Source of the DNA: Galbula dea
Taxonomy: Eukaryota; Chordata; Aves; Piciformes; Galbulidae
DNA: 64,000 nucleotides
Assembly (NCBI GenBank): GCA_013399015.1
Contig: VWZX01008436.1
Span: 471,144 to 535,143 of the forward strand
Direction: 5' to 3'
Positions 47,255-58,057 of the stretch are shown here, piece after piece. The notes under the pieces were generated by a model, which was not told the DNA's origin, ran no database searches, and worked only from the letters and a program-made list of their open reading frames with translations. Within the stretch, counting starts at the first letter, position 1; each line of letters begins with the position of its first letter. The translations under genes were made by a program, and so were the position numbers.

Positions 47255-47420
47255 GAACTCACGCTAGAATGTTCTCCCAGAAAAATAACAAATTGATTTC
47301 ATTTTTACAGGCTACAGCATGCTGTATAATTGGAGACACTGCCTTGTCAACTCAGACCGGTCTGACCCGACCAGAGACATCGCTTACAGCTGTTTACGGA
47401 GCCATAAAGTTTCCTCCTCT
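47255..47420. promoter_or_regulatory. Candidate enhancer in WNT3A intron 1
   Basis: A compact motif cluster with four CpGs between 47358 and 47399. It contains a perfect palindrome AGACCGGTCT (47354-47363) that pairs two SMAD-type AGAC/GTCT elements, an E-box CAGCTG (47387-47392), an overlapping forkhead TGTTTAC (47391-47397) and a CDX/posterior HOX CCATAAA (47402-47408). Retained CpGs in an otherwise CpG-poor intron suggest constraint. Conservation was not tested. Confidence 0.35.
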
Positions 47421-47777
47421 TTGTTTTTCCTTCCTTTTGCACTCTCTCTCTCTCTTTCTCTTTTTTTCCTCATGAATCCTTCAGCTGCTTTTCATTCTGC
47501 TCATAAAACCCTGTTTTAAAGTCTCAATACCAAGGGAGCAGTTTGGAGGGAGCAGTCTCAGGCACTGTTTCCTTCAGAGACCCCGAGCACAGCTCCAGCT
47601 CTACCAAGCATGTTGCTGTTTCTTACTCCCACTGTGTCCAAACCCTGATTCTCTGAGGAAGAGCAACCTCCAACACTGCTTCATCTACTCTCCTGCATCT
47701 GCCAGTTAGCATTGGGCATCTATTTTGTTTTACATGGACCTATTTCTCATACAAATACAACCCTCCCCCTGCCCCCC

Positions 47778-47834
47778 ATATATAAATATATATATAAAAA
47801 TATATTTATATATATAATATATGTATATATATAA
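47778..47834. repeat. (TA)n microsatellite
   Basis: An imperfect alternating TA tract of about 57 bp with short A and T interruptions. Confidence 0.95.
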
Positions 47835-48438
47835 ACCCTCCACCCTGAAAACTTCTATTTTTCACATGTCTGTGTAGTTGATAAGGTTATTTTTATCTGA
47901 CCATTGTAAAAACCATCATTTTAGGGAAGGTTGTTTTGCCTCCAGTTCTACTTGGTGTAAAAACAAACAAAAAAAAGAATCTTTTATGTTTACCTTCAAA
48001 TCCTCAGAAGCTCAAAACTGAAGTGAAATGTTTTGATTTCTGTGGGAAAGGAATTTTTGATCAAATGCTTGATTTTTCCAGCCATGAAAAAGAGGTTTCC
48101 ATTTTGAACTACTGAACTGAGAAAGAAAAAAAAAAAAAGATCCCCAACCTGAAAGAGCTTTTCATCTAGTTGCACTATCCATCAAAATCCCATTTAACTA
48201 CTTGGCAATAAATTCTGGTTGTGCTTCCTTTCATATCCTCCATCCATCACAGAATCTGCTCCTCCTCTGCTCTCAAATGCCACAGGACTCATCTCACTCA
48301 GCCCTTCCCTGATCAACACTGAACCAGCTCTTCCAAAGGCCAAGGGAGATATGAATAGATCTTACACCCTCTTGGAGGACCATTTCTGGACACAAGATGG
48401 ACTTCAGACTAAGGAGAATATTCATCTGGCTCTTCAGA

Positions 48439-48488
48439 GAATTACAGAATCATAGAGTGCTTGGGGTTGGAAGGGATCTTGGTCCAAA
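48439..48488 (-). mobile_element. Very short CR1 tail
   Basis: agaattacagaatcatagag, tgcttggggttggaagggat and cttggtcc form the reversed terminal 50 bp of a CR1. Confidence 0.75.
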
Positions 48489-48768
48489 CATGGATGGAAA
48501 AGAGCAGGAGGGTTGCTTAGGGAAGAACTTTCCTCCAGGGATACATTGAAGCTTTTCAGATCTGGGTTAGAAAGAAACAAACTAGAAAGCAGCAGAGGAC
48601 AGAGACCTCCAGAGCTTCTCCTTCCCTCTGCTTTCTCACAGCAGCAGATGACCTGCTATTAGATAACAGAGAAGCCTCATGGAAGAAGGCCATGAGGAAC
48701 ACTCCAACCCAATGGGAAGTCAACTCCTGTTCAGAGCTGAACTCTTGGAAGCTTTCCATGAGACAAGA

Positions 48769-48808
48769 GCTGCTTATAAAACTGTTTTGCTGCTTATAAA
48801 ACCATATT
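48769..48808. repeat. 20-bp direct repeat
   Basis: gctgcttataaaac occurs twice with a period of 20 bp (48769 and 48789). A small local duplication. Confidence 0.85.
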
Positions 48809-48849
48809 TCTCCTAATGGAAAAACACTTTCTGTTGCAACAGGAAAACT

Positions 48850-48937
48850 GGGGGGTTTTTTTTTGTTTTTTTTTTGGGGGGGGGGGGGTTTGTTTTTTGG
48901 GTTTGGGTTTTTTTTTGTTGTTGTTGTTGCTGTTTTG
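48850..48937. repeat. G/T homopolymer tract
   Basis: Runs of G6, T10, T10, G13 (48876-48888) and further GGG and T runs, ending in a (GTT)n stretch. Four or more G runs on one strand give quadruplex potential. Run lengths are likely to be unreliable in the assembly. Confidence 0.9.
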
Positions 48938-49434
48938 TGAAGAAAGTACTTTGCATGGGAAAAAAAAAAATCCTCATGGCTCCTTGACATGTTTCAGCTA
49001 GATCTCAGGAAAATTAAGGAGGTACAGACTGATGAGTCGCTCAGAGGTACAGGAAAAATGCCAGTGTATGTCCTGGCATTTGTGTATACTTTGAGAGAGA
49101 GAAAAAAATTCTCTCTCCAAGATCATCTCTCACAACAGAAAGAATAAAAACAGCAACAAAGCTGATGCAGAGAAAGAAGAGAAAGACTGGAGGTGCTTTA
49201 CAGCACTGACTTTTGCCACTGTTGGTGGATACTACTTCTCTGCTTGGTCTCCTTCAGCCCCAAATTTCTCCTGCTGTGACTGGAACTGGCAGGGATGCCC
49301 CAGGCATAAGGCAGCTTAATTTTCTTGGGCTGCTAAGGAAAAGAAATCCCTCAGCTTCTTACATTTATGGCAAAGACCTAACAATGTCAGTGTTCTATAA
49401 TCTGGTTTGGAGATGGGAAGCCATATGTATGTGA

Positions 49435-49478
49435 AATAAATATATATATATATATATAAATATATGAAATATATATTT
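49435..49478. repeat. (TA)n microsatellite
   Basis: An alternating TA tract of about 20 bp with flanking tatatgaaatatatat. Confidence 0.95.
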
Positions 49479-49914
49479 GCTTTTCTTAGCCATCTTCTGT
49501 GGACTCTTAAGCAACAGGCTACTGACTCCAGATCCTGGAGACCCAGGGTCTCCAGATCTCTTGGTCAAAAGAAGGTGATTTAGGTGAAAAAGGTATTCCA
49601 GTCTTTTGAGGAACCAAGGGACAGACCTAATCTGATTGCCTGTGCCGTGGCTGGAGAATTACAGCACCACGAGTGCAACACCAGACCAGGCTGAGAAAGA
49701 CCAAGATCCCCTCTCTAAACTTGCTAGAGTTTGATGTTTGAACACCAGGAGCTGTGGCTTGAAGAACTTCTTCTCCAAGTGACTCAGCTGTTGTGGTGCC
49801 TTGATGTTCCTCAGAAAAACATAACTGTTCTCCAGCCTGGCAACTTCTCAGTGCAATTGGTGACTCTGGCAGGAGCCAGGAGCCAGGAGCAGCACCTGCA
49901 GACCTCTCTCAGCA

Positions 49915-50470
49915 CAGCGTTGGAGCCTTAATGATTTCTGCAAGCGGCTGGGGAAGCGCAGACAGGCTGCCAGATAGCGATCAGCTCGTGGAGGGGTGAT
50001 CACTATTAGGCAGAGATACCAGCTTTGACATGCAGCGAGGGAAGCGGCCAAGAATTTGGGAAAGCGATCCCAGCTTTCTGCTGCACGTTCCTCTGCCAAG
50101 ATACCTCCTGTGTTTACTTTAGAAACCAGAGACGAGCTCTCCTCTTCAGCAGCAGGAGCAGGAGCAGCAGCAGGAGCAGGGTCACTCAGTTTAGCAGATG
50201 GATTCCTTCCAGCTTGGCTTTCTCCTGCTCTACCTGCAGAGCTGAGGCACTGCTGGTCCTGGGGCATCATGCCATGGCAAGAGCTGGCTTTCACAGGAGA
50301 TCTGAGCAGTGAGGATGGGAGGCTGTGGGAATCTCCCCGTGGAGCTCCTGGGGAACCTCCTGCGGACTTTGCTCGGGGTCTAAGGAGCCTGAGTGGCCAC
50401 AGGGAGCACGGAGACCTCTTCAGCAGGAGCTTGCTGCTCTCGTCGATGCAACAGAAGCAGCTCTGGCTCA
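49915..50470. promoter_or_regulatory. G+C-richer, CpG-containing block in intron 1
   Basis: A block richer in G+C and CpG than its surroundings (for example aagcggctggggaagcgc, gcagcgagggaagcggcc and gctctcgtcgatgcaac), with an imperfect agcagg hexanucleotide run near 50150-50186. It opens long shadow frames on both strands. It could be a regulatory block or alternative first exon. No Wnt signal peptide is encoded, and the density of CpG is below that of a typical island. Confidence 0.25.
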
Positions 50471-53400
50471 CCAGAGAGCTGCAGGAGCAATCAACCAGAT
50501 TGCACACAGGCTAATTTTTGGCTTTCCCATGCTTGTAGATCCTAAGTATCTCATGGTGCCTATCATAGCAGGGGCAGAGACAGAAAGTCTGCAGGAATAT
50601 TCCCTTACATTTCTTCTCTAATCAAAACCTTAAGCTCTGGATGTGACTGTGCTGCAATCCTCAAAAGCCTGAACCTCTCAGAGTTGCTTTTGTTTTTCTT
50701 TTCTATTTTTTTTTTGCTTTTCCTTTTCATGATGCCCAGGCTGTATTAGAGTCTTGCACTGTATTTTTCTCACCCTGCATGCATTAGAACATTGAGAAGT
50801 GGATACCTAAGGGAGATGTTTTGACTAGCCAGAAACATTTAACTGAACAAATCACTCAGAACAGTAGCAACATTTTGTGTGTGTGTGGCTTTTAAACTAT
50901 TATTAATAAATAATAAATCTCTAACTATCCTTGTTGCCTGCAAAAGAAGAAAGTTTGGTTTTCAAGGGTTATTTTTTTACAGGAACAACATATTAAGTGA
51001 TATCCAGATGTCTACAGCTACTACTGCAGAAGGTCCTGCACAACTCTGGGTTTACTACAATGCTCCATTGATTAATTAATGGAACTCAGTTATCATTGAG
51101 GTTCAGAGCTTAGCAGGAATAAGAAAGGATCTGCTATTTTACACGAAGCAGGAACATCTGGAGATGGTCAGCACAAAGATATTGGGCTTTTAAAGGTTTC
51201 TAAGCACTCCATCTACAGGACATTAGCCAATTTATAAGCAAGGAGGAGGACAAAGAGGAAACTTTCTTTGGAAGGAATAATTATTCCTTAACTGCAGGGT
51301 TGGAAATGGCAATGGCAGCCAAACCATGAGCACAAGAACATGTTTACCCTTGATGCCACCATTAGATGTTTTCTACCTTCTGTTCCCATCCCTTCCTGCA
51401 TGTACCCACACAGAGACACACCTATTGACACATCCTTGTCTGTGGAGGCACAATTTACAAGGTCTCTGCTCTAGAGCACCCAAGCATTGACCAGAAACAT
51501 TGAGTGCCCTCAAGCAACTCTTTCTTACATCTTTTTTTCCCCTGCTAATACAGACTAATAATAGTTGGAAATCAGAAGCTCAGAACTAGGTGGGTCAAAT
51601 GTCCAGAACCTGGGGAGGGATTTCAAGACATTTCAAGACTTTGGTTGACTGCACATGGCCATCTCACACCCTGCCAGCTACATTTGGGGATCCTACCTGG
51701 CTCCCAGCTGCCACACCAAAAGAACACAGGTCTTCTTCTGTAGGACCTGTGTGGTAGCTCCCAGACCCACTTGGGTGTCTTGGGTACCACAGGGAGTCTA
51801 TGGTAGAACTAGGTGCCTTGATGTGGCCCACTCAGGTAGGTGGGATTCAGCTCAGTAGCACGTGGAAGGTTACAGCACAGACCTGAGCTAGCCAATGGCC
51901 AGAAAAGAGCACAAGTAGGACACAAGTAATTTAGCCTTGTTTAGGTATCTGTTTCAGCATGAAGTTAAGTCATCTGCTGGACTCCACTAACTATGAAAGA
52001 GGATAATTACTGACACTGTTGGTGTCCAGTTGGATGAATCCCACCCTGAAGTCAGGATCATGTAGTCAGGTGATAAACAAGAGGTTTGTATTCTCCTGTA
52101 CCCAACCCTCTGGCCAAAGAAAGACCTAGCTCTGGAGGAGCTCCAGGGAGCCTTGCTGAGAGGAAAAGAGTGTTTGCAGTGGGGTTGGAACATTCTTCCA
52201 TAGGAATATAACAAATACAAGAATAAAGACCCAAATCCAGTGATTTCTACCACAGCCCAGGCTAGGACAGGAGGACTCTGACTAGACCACAGAAGTCTGA
52301 ACTCAATGCTCAGCACCATTCACTTCACTTGCCTCTTTGGGACATAGTTTTCTCAGCTTGGACAGAGGAACCAGTGAGAGGCAAAAGCATAGGAATTCTG
52401 CCTCATTTCTCCTCAACATCACTATAATCTTATTGATTCACCAACATGTAGACCTCCCAAGCTAGGCCACCCATTAGCTCATCTCCTCAATACCACTGGC
52501 CATGGCTGAGTCACCTCCTTCAGAAAATTCCCCAGTTTTGATCCAAAGAGATGGGGAATCTACCAGTCCCCCTGAGGACATGCTAACCACCTTCACTGTC
52601 AGGACCTGCTGGTGCTGCTGAAGCCAATCACTTGTGATAGCAGTGGTGGCAACCATGGAACACAGGAGACCTGTGCAAAGGGAACATAGCTTTCCAGACA
52701 AGGACCTTGCAGGTGCTAACTCTGACCCCACTGAAGGCAGTGAGACCTGAATCTTGTCTAGAATAAGAAGCCAGAAGGGGGAGACACTCAGTTCCCCTCC
52801 AAATTTGAATCTGCTTTTTGGTTTACTTCCTTAACAAATAATAATTAGAAGCTTGGCCCACTCCCTGCAAGAGATCCTTTATTCCTCCTGCTGAAAACTG
52901 AGTTTGCAAGCCAACAGGTTGGCTCTCTCCTGGAAGTGCTTCTGCTGGTGTTATTCACTTTAATGAGGGGTGATCTCACCAACTGAAGAGGGAGTTGGTG
53001 CTGGGGAGGAGGGGAAGGTTTCCACTGCTTAAGGAGGCTCGTAGGGGGAGGACAGAGGACCTAGTGCCTCAGCCCAGGCTGCTTTCCCCTCAGCTCCCCA
53101 CCACGCTAACCTCCTTTTCCTTTGGGAGCAGCAAGCTGCTGCTGCTCCTGGGGTTATTGACACATATTTGCAACAAGCCCGTGCAAGGGACTCGAGACAC
53201 ATTACACTGCACATGCTGCCTCCAGGCCACAGATTCGCCTCCTTACACCGACAGCACGTTTTGCTTCATAAAGAATGTGCAGGCCTTCACCTCCAGCTAT
53301 TTATCTGCTGTGCTCAGGAGAAATCAGAGAGAGGGAGAAAACCCTACGAGCCCATGGTGGCTGTTAACCCCCTACGTGGCCAAAAGTTGACCTCTCTCTG

Positions 53401-53550
53401 CATGAGGTCTGGGCTACTGTCTGCTGATGAACCTGGGTGGATGCCTGCAGACCATTCCCCATCTCTCTCTGCACCTACAGCTAGGTTAAACTAAACCCTA
53501 ACTTTTTGCACCTTTCTGTAACTTCACAAACCCATTATTAACATTCCAGG

Positions 53551-53659
53551 TCAGCTTGGACAAAGCTCTGAGCAACCTGGTCTGGTTGAAGATGTTCCTG
53601 GTCACTTGATGATCTTTGAAGGTCCTTTCTAACCCAATGTAAGGATTCTGTGATTCTTC
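53551..53659 (+). mobile_element. CR1 tail fragment
   Basis: tctgagcaacctggtctggt, cacttgatgatctttgaagg and a terminal aaggattctgtgattct mark a CR1 3' end of about 110 bp. Confidence 0.85.
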
Positions 53660-53743
53660 TGTCCTTCTGTGATACATACATGATTCATACAGCTCCTAGC
53701 ACATGCTCCATCATGGAGCACAACCAGAGCTCCCAGCCTCTAA

Positions 53744-53857
53744 TATCATAGAATCCTGGAATTGCCAGATTTGGAAGGGACCTTAAAGATCATCTAGTTC
53801 CAACCCCCCTGCCTGGCAGGGACACCTCCCACTAGATCAGGTTGCCCAGAGCCCTAT
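53744..53857 (-). mobile_element. CR1 tail fragment
   Basis: atcatagaatcctggaattg, ttggaagggaccttaaagat, catctagttccaacccccct and actagatcaggttgcccaga are a reversed CR1 3' end. It faces the plus-strand CR1 at 53551 with the two tails towards each other, 85 bp apart. Confidence 0.92.
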
Positions 53858-53989
53858 CATCCCACACTGGAAGAAGACAACTATCTGGTGAATAAAAGTT
53901 GCTGATACACACCTCTTTCCAGGATCAGGATTATCTTCCCTTGCTGTTAGCAATGTTTTTCTTTTGCCTGCTTTCTCTAAATCATTCCA

Positions 53990-56900
53990 TCACTGTTATT
54001 ATAATGATAAGCACAATAATTATTACTCTGATGCCTTGCACAGGAGTTTAAGATTAGGGCTCCCATTGTGTGATGAGCTTGATGGAGAAATGGCCAGAAG
54101 CTGCTTCCTGCTGCAGAGAGCTCACTGTCTGCATTCAGGCAGGACAGGAAGGGGTGAAGGCAACAGAGAGAAGGGGCCAGGAATGAGGTAGGATGGGAGG
54201 CAGCAGCAAGCAGAAAATGAAGAGCAGTTAGCAGAATAGCAGGAGTCAGCACTGGTGCCTTGCCTAAGCAAAGCCCACTCCTTGTCTGTGTCCACACATG
54301 TCAAATCTCAGCAGGGAGAAGGAGAAGGAGAATGTTCCCTTCCATTTTCCAGCTGCAGAAATGAGGATTTATTTTTTCCTGTTTGGTTTTCCTTGACACA
54401 GCAATAAGAGAGCCTTCAGCAGCTGCACACAGGGCTGCAGCCATTACCTCTTCACTGATAGAGCTCCAAGTATGTCAGACTCCCCAAAAGAACACCTTCC
54501 TCTGTGACAAATGGAGAACTTGCCACCACAAAGCCCCTACATTACCCTGAGCTCCAGAAGAGAGATCTGCAGTCATGTCCCTTGCTGGGGAATGGAAAGC
54601 TGCCAAGGATCTGGGGTAAGGAGTTGCTAACATCATGCCATGCTAATAATTCTTCATCTCACCCACCTTTTTTTCTGTCTCTTTAGATTAGATTTGAACT
54701 GCTTCAGGGCAGGGACTGTCTCTTGCTGTATGCACACACGGTGCTTAGGACAAGGAGCTTTCCAACTTCCTTGGAAGCAGCCACTGCTCAATGTATTGCA
54801 ATTAATAAATAATTGGGAAGATCTGGAAAGGTGAGATGTGAAATGACAAGAGACTGACAGAGAGGGGCTGGGAGGGGTTGCAATTTGTTTGGGAAGCTGT
54901 TAGTTTTGGTGAATGATAAAAAAGATCCAACCCTGTGCATATATTTCCCTGTATACAGGGTAAAAAAATAGATAAATCTATGATTCTATAGTTAATGTCA
55001 CTGCCTGGATTGTGGCACATGAGCACTGAAGCATAGCTAGATCAGAGAGGGTAAACAAAAGTCTCTCCAGGTGAAGAGAAATCAGAAGTTTAGGTAAAGT
55101 GAATGCAGTTCCCTAAGGGATCACCTTTGCTCTTACCAAGACAAATGACAGTATAGATGAAATCCCATGGGATAGGTTAAAAATCATGGACCTCAGACTC
55201 CATTTCCATGTGCACTCAAAACCACTGTGAGATGAGAGGGGAAATTGGGAACAGAGTGAATATAAATGAGGACTAAGTAAGGCAGATAAGTGAGAAGGGA
55301 AGTTCAAGCCAGCAGTGAATAACCCCTGCCTAGTAGTGCTTAAGAAACATAAGAATGACCAATAAATGTTTAAGGTGTTGTTAGAGGATGTAAGGAGCTA
55401 TTCACACACTCACATGCATTTATAGTCCCTAATAACATATTAATCAGATGGAGATAAACAAGGAGATAAAGAATGAAGAGAATCTAGGCTATTTCTGCAC
55501 AAGTGCTGTTAACATTTGTAATAAATCTCCAAGTGATGATGGAGAACAAGAGAATGCCAAATAGGTTAGGAATCTGCTGTGCTGTTAAAGAGCACATGGA
55601 GAACTGTAAATCTGTTATCTGGCCTAAAAGGGAAATGGATGATCCAAGGCTGAAGCCACAGAGAATGAAAGAGCTGGGATATAATTAGGGGTAGGAACCA
55701 CAGTTATATGGAAAATCAATTTCATGCCATTTTTTAAACATCAGAAAAGGAAGAAAAAGGGAATAAAGGATTCAGAGAGGTCATATCTAGGACTGATGTA
55801 GTCCACAATAAATAGATGCACAGCTGACAGCTCTCCAGTGTCATTCTGCTAGGCAACCAACATAGGAGAGGGCTGTTCCTAACTGAAACTCTCTGACATT
55901 ATCTCAGGACTATTTAACTTTCTTCCCAACCCTCTAAAAATAAACTCCATCCCATCATTAGTGGAGAGGTCTGCAGGATACTGAAGCACTGGGGGAGTGA
56001 GAGTGCAGGATAGAGACAGGGCAGCAGCACAAAGTGAGGGATCGGGATGTGTCCACCTAAAGCCACCTTCATGGCCCAGATGCCAAGGCAGGTTTGCAGG
56101 AGTGACATAAGCTGTGTGGAGGCTCCAAGAGGATGCAGGGAGCTGGGGACTGACCCCCATGATGTGAATCTTTAGCACTGCAGGGCTGGCTAGGAGGGTG
56201 AAGGTAGAGCAGGAGAGTATAACCTCTGCAGAGAGCACTGATGAGGACACGACCAAATGACCACTTCCAGATGCACTGAAAAGCTGGAGAAAGCCCAGAG
56301 AAGCAGAAAGACATCTAAGTTGGAGAGGAAGGACTGATTCATACCATCTGAAGTCCTCAGCTGCTACATCATTCCTCTCTCTGCAGACAATGAAGAAAGT
56401 GGACATGGGGTTGAAGCCTGTCACATCCAGGAGATGCTTTGAATACCACCAAAGCTTCTTTCTGGTGACTCAGAGAGAGTTAGAGTTGTGCCCTGAGTTA
56501 TTCATTCCTTCCTTGATCTCTGAGGCCATTGTATGAACTGAGAAGTTCCTCTGAGGTCTAGGAATAGTGGTCTGAGTGAAAGCTACAGGAATTTTAGGAA
56601 ATGCCACATTGAGCAGCTTTCCAAACACTCTAGATCAAAGACAACTTAGGAGACCTGACAAAGGAGGGACCAGGTGTAGCTCTCAGACATCATGGTCATA
56701 ATGGTCCTGAAGAGACAGAATCAGAGTAAGATTTCCTTGAAGGCTTCCCACCCAAGTAATGACTCAACCTCCTTATTGTTTTAGGTAAGGAATCTGACAT
56801 GATCAGGCTGAAGGTGGTCCATGGCTTCAGGCCATAAAGTCCCCTATCACCAAGTGCTATAAAATTCTCTGATCAGAGGAGCATTCACCAGAAGCCCTCA

Positions 56901-57837
56901 AAGGGCTGAGCACCAAGATCTGCCTTAGACAATGGGATGTGCTCTATCTACAACCATATAAATAGCTAGTTGGATGAGAGTTGGATAAGATCATGGCTTT
57001 ACAAGGCTGCCCCTCCTGCTTTTAACCCACCCCAGCCTTGGCTGAAACCAGGATGTGGCAAGCCTCAAAGGGCTTTATGCCTTGAAATTACCAACCTTCT
57101 TCAGCCTTACAGGAATAAGGATGTTGATTCTCACCAACAAATTGCTCCCACTCATCACTGACTTTCCTTCTTGATCCTTTCAACCCCACCTTTTTGTTTA
57201 GAGCATCTAATCACTTATCAGCAAAGGTCTTCAACTAAAAAATACCCAGTTTGGAAACCTCTCTGCTTGCAGCACTTGCATTCCATTGTCCTGCAGCATC
57301 CTGCTCGAGAAGAAAGGCTTTTGTACCCTGGCCTCTTCCTCTTCAGTGATACTCTACCCAATTTGGGTCAGCATTGTGAAAGACACCCTGTGCTAGCAGG
57401 AGAAGAGGAATTGCCTTGCTGCAATCCCAATGCTGCTTGCTGTGACAGGACAGAAATGTCTTCTCGGTACCCAGAGCTTGGTTGGCGCCAGGGCTCTGGG
57501 AACAGACTGAAAGGCGTGGGTTGCTTGGGGATGAATCATGTTTTTAATCATCAAACACTGCCAATCAGAACTGCAGCAGGTTTCCTCCAGGTTTTGGGGT
57601 TTTGTTTTTGGTTTTGTTTTACCTTAGGAATGGTAATTCCAGGCTCAGAGCACAAGGAGGAACTTGACTGCCTAAGGAAACCTCAGAGCCCTCTTGTTGG
57701 AGATGGAGAACCTTCAACAACCAAAGATGAGGTGGTTTATGAGCTTGTCCTTAATGCAGCTGGCATTAGAAGGGAGATAAGAATCCTTCCAGCAGGCACA
57801 TGGATCAATTCTATCAGTGACTAATTAGGAAGGCATC
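53990..57837. other. Gene-free intron 1 stretch
   Basis: Apart from the old tail at 54683-54815, no repeat or gene is recognised. The 217-codon open frame at 57171-57824 on the plus strand has no recognisable domain, no start context and no splice support, and is taken as chance. Confidence 0.55.
54683..54815 (+). repeat. Ancient MIR/L2-like 3' tail
   Basis: ttagattagatttgaactgc, ttcagggcagggactgtctc, ttgctgtatgcacacacggt and a terminal gcaattaataaataattg follow the order of the old amniote tail family (agattgtaaactc..., gggcagggactgtctc, ...gcgcctagcac..., aataaataat). It is the same family as 23505-23600, and diverged. Confidence 0.6.
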
Positions 57838-58057
57838 GTTATTAAGGCACAGGCAGAGAACTGTGGGTTCAATACCTCGTTGCCCAAAAGATCCCCTGTG
57901 GACTTGAGGTAAATCAGGCATTTTGGTTTGCCTCAATTTCCCCATCTGTGAAGTGGGAATACTATTACCATCCACAGGCAGGAAAATAGCCCTGTGTTTA
58001 AGGAATTAAAGACAGAAGCCATAAACACTTAGGTGATGGATTAGTAATAAATGAGCC
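57838..58057 (+). mobile_element. MIR SINE fossil, nearly full length
   Basis: The order matches MIR. A tRNA-derived head has attaaggcacaggcagagaa and a B box gggttcaatacc. The core follows, with acttgaggtaaatcaggc, then the hallmark tttgcctcaatttccccatc and tgtgaagtgggaatactatt, and finally a decayed tail with agtaataaatgagcc. At about 220 bp it is nearly complete. In birds such copies are very old, which makes this length unusual. Confidence 0.75.

Noticed and set aside
49848..50507. 219-codon minus-strand open frame
   Set aside because: Ser/Ala/Leu-rich sequence from a G+C-richer block with an agcagg run; no family resemblance and no Wnt signal peptide.
52995..53390. Plus-strand frame with a leucine run that resembles a signal peptide
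   Set aside because: The hydrophobic run comes from a ctg repeat; nothing downstream is recognisable and there is no transcript support.
57171..57824. 217-codon plus-strand open frame in intron 1
   Set aside because: No recognisable domain, no start context, no splice sites linked to it; judged a chance frame in repeat-poor sequence.
57840..57880. Possible tRNA-like gene with a B box
   Set aside because: There is no tRNA cloverleaf or anticodon arm; the sequence continues into a MIR core, so it is the SINE head.
57980..57995. Minus-strand GYF codons as a possible WNT3A exon 1
   Set aside because: The frame reads GYFPACGW then stop, lies inside the MIR, and has no SYPIWW or donor.
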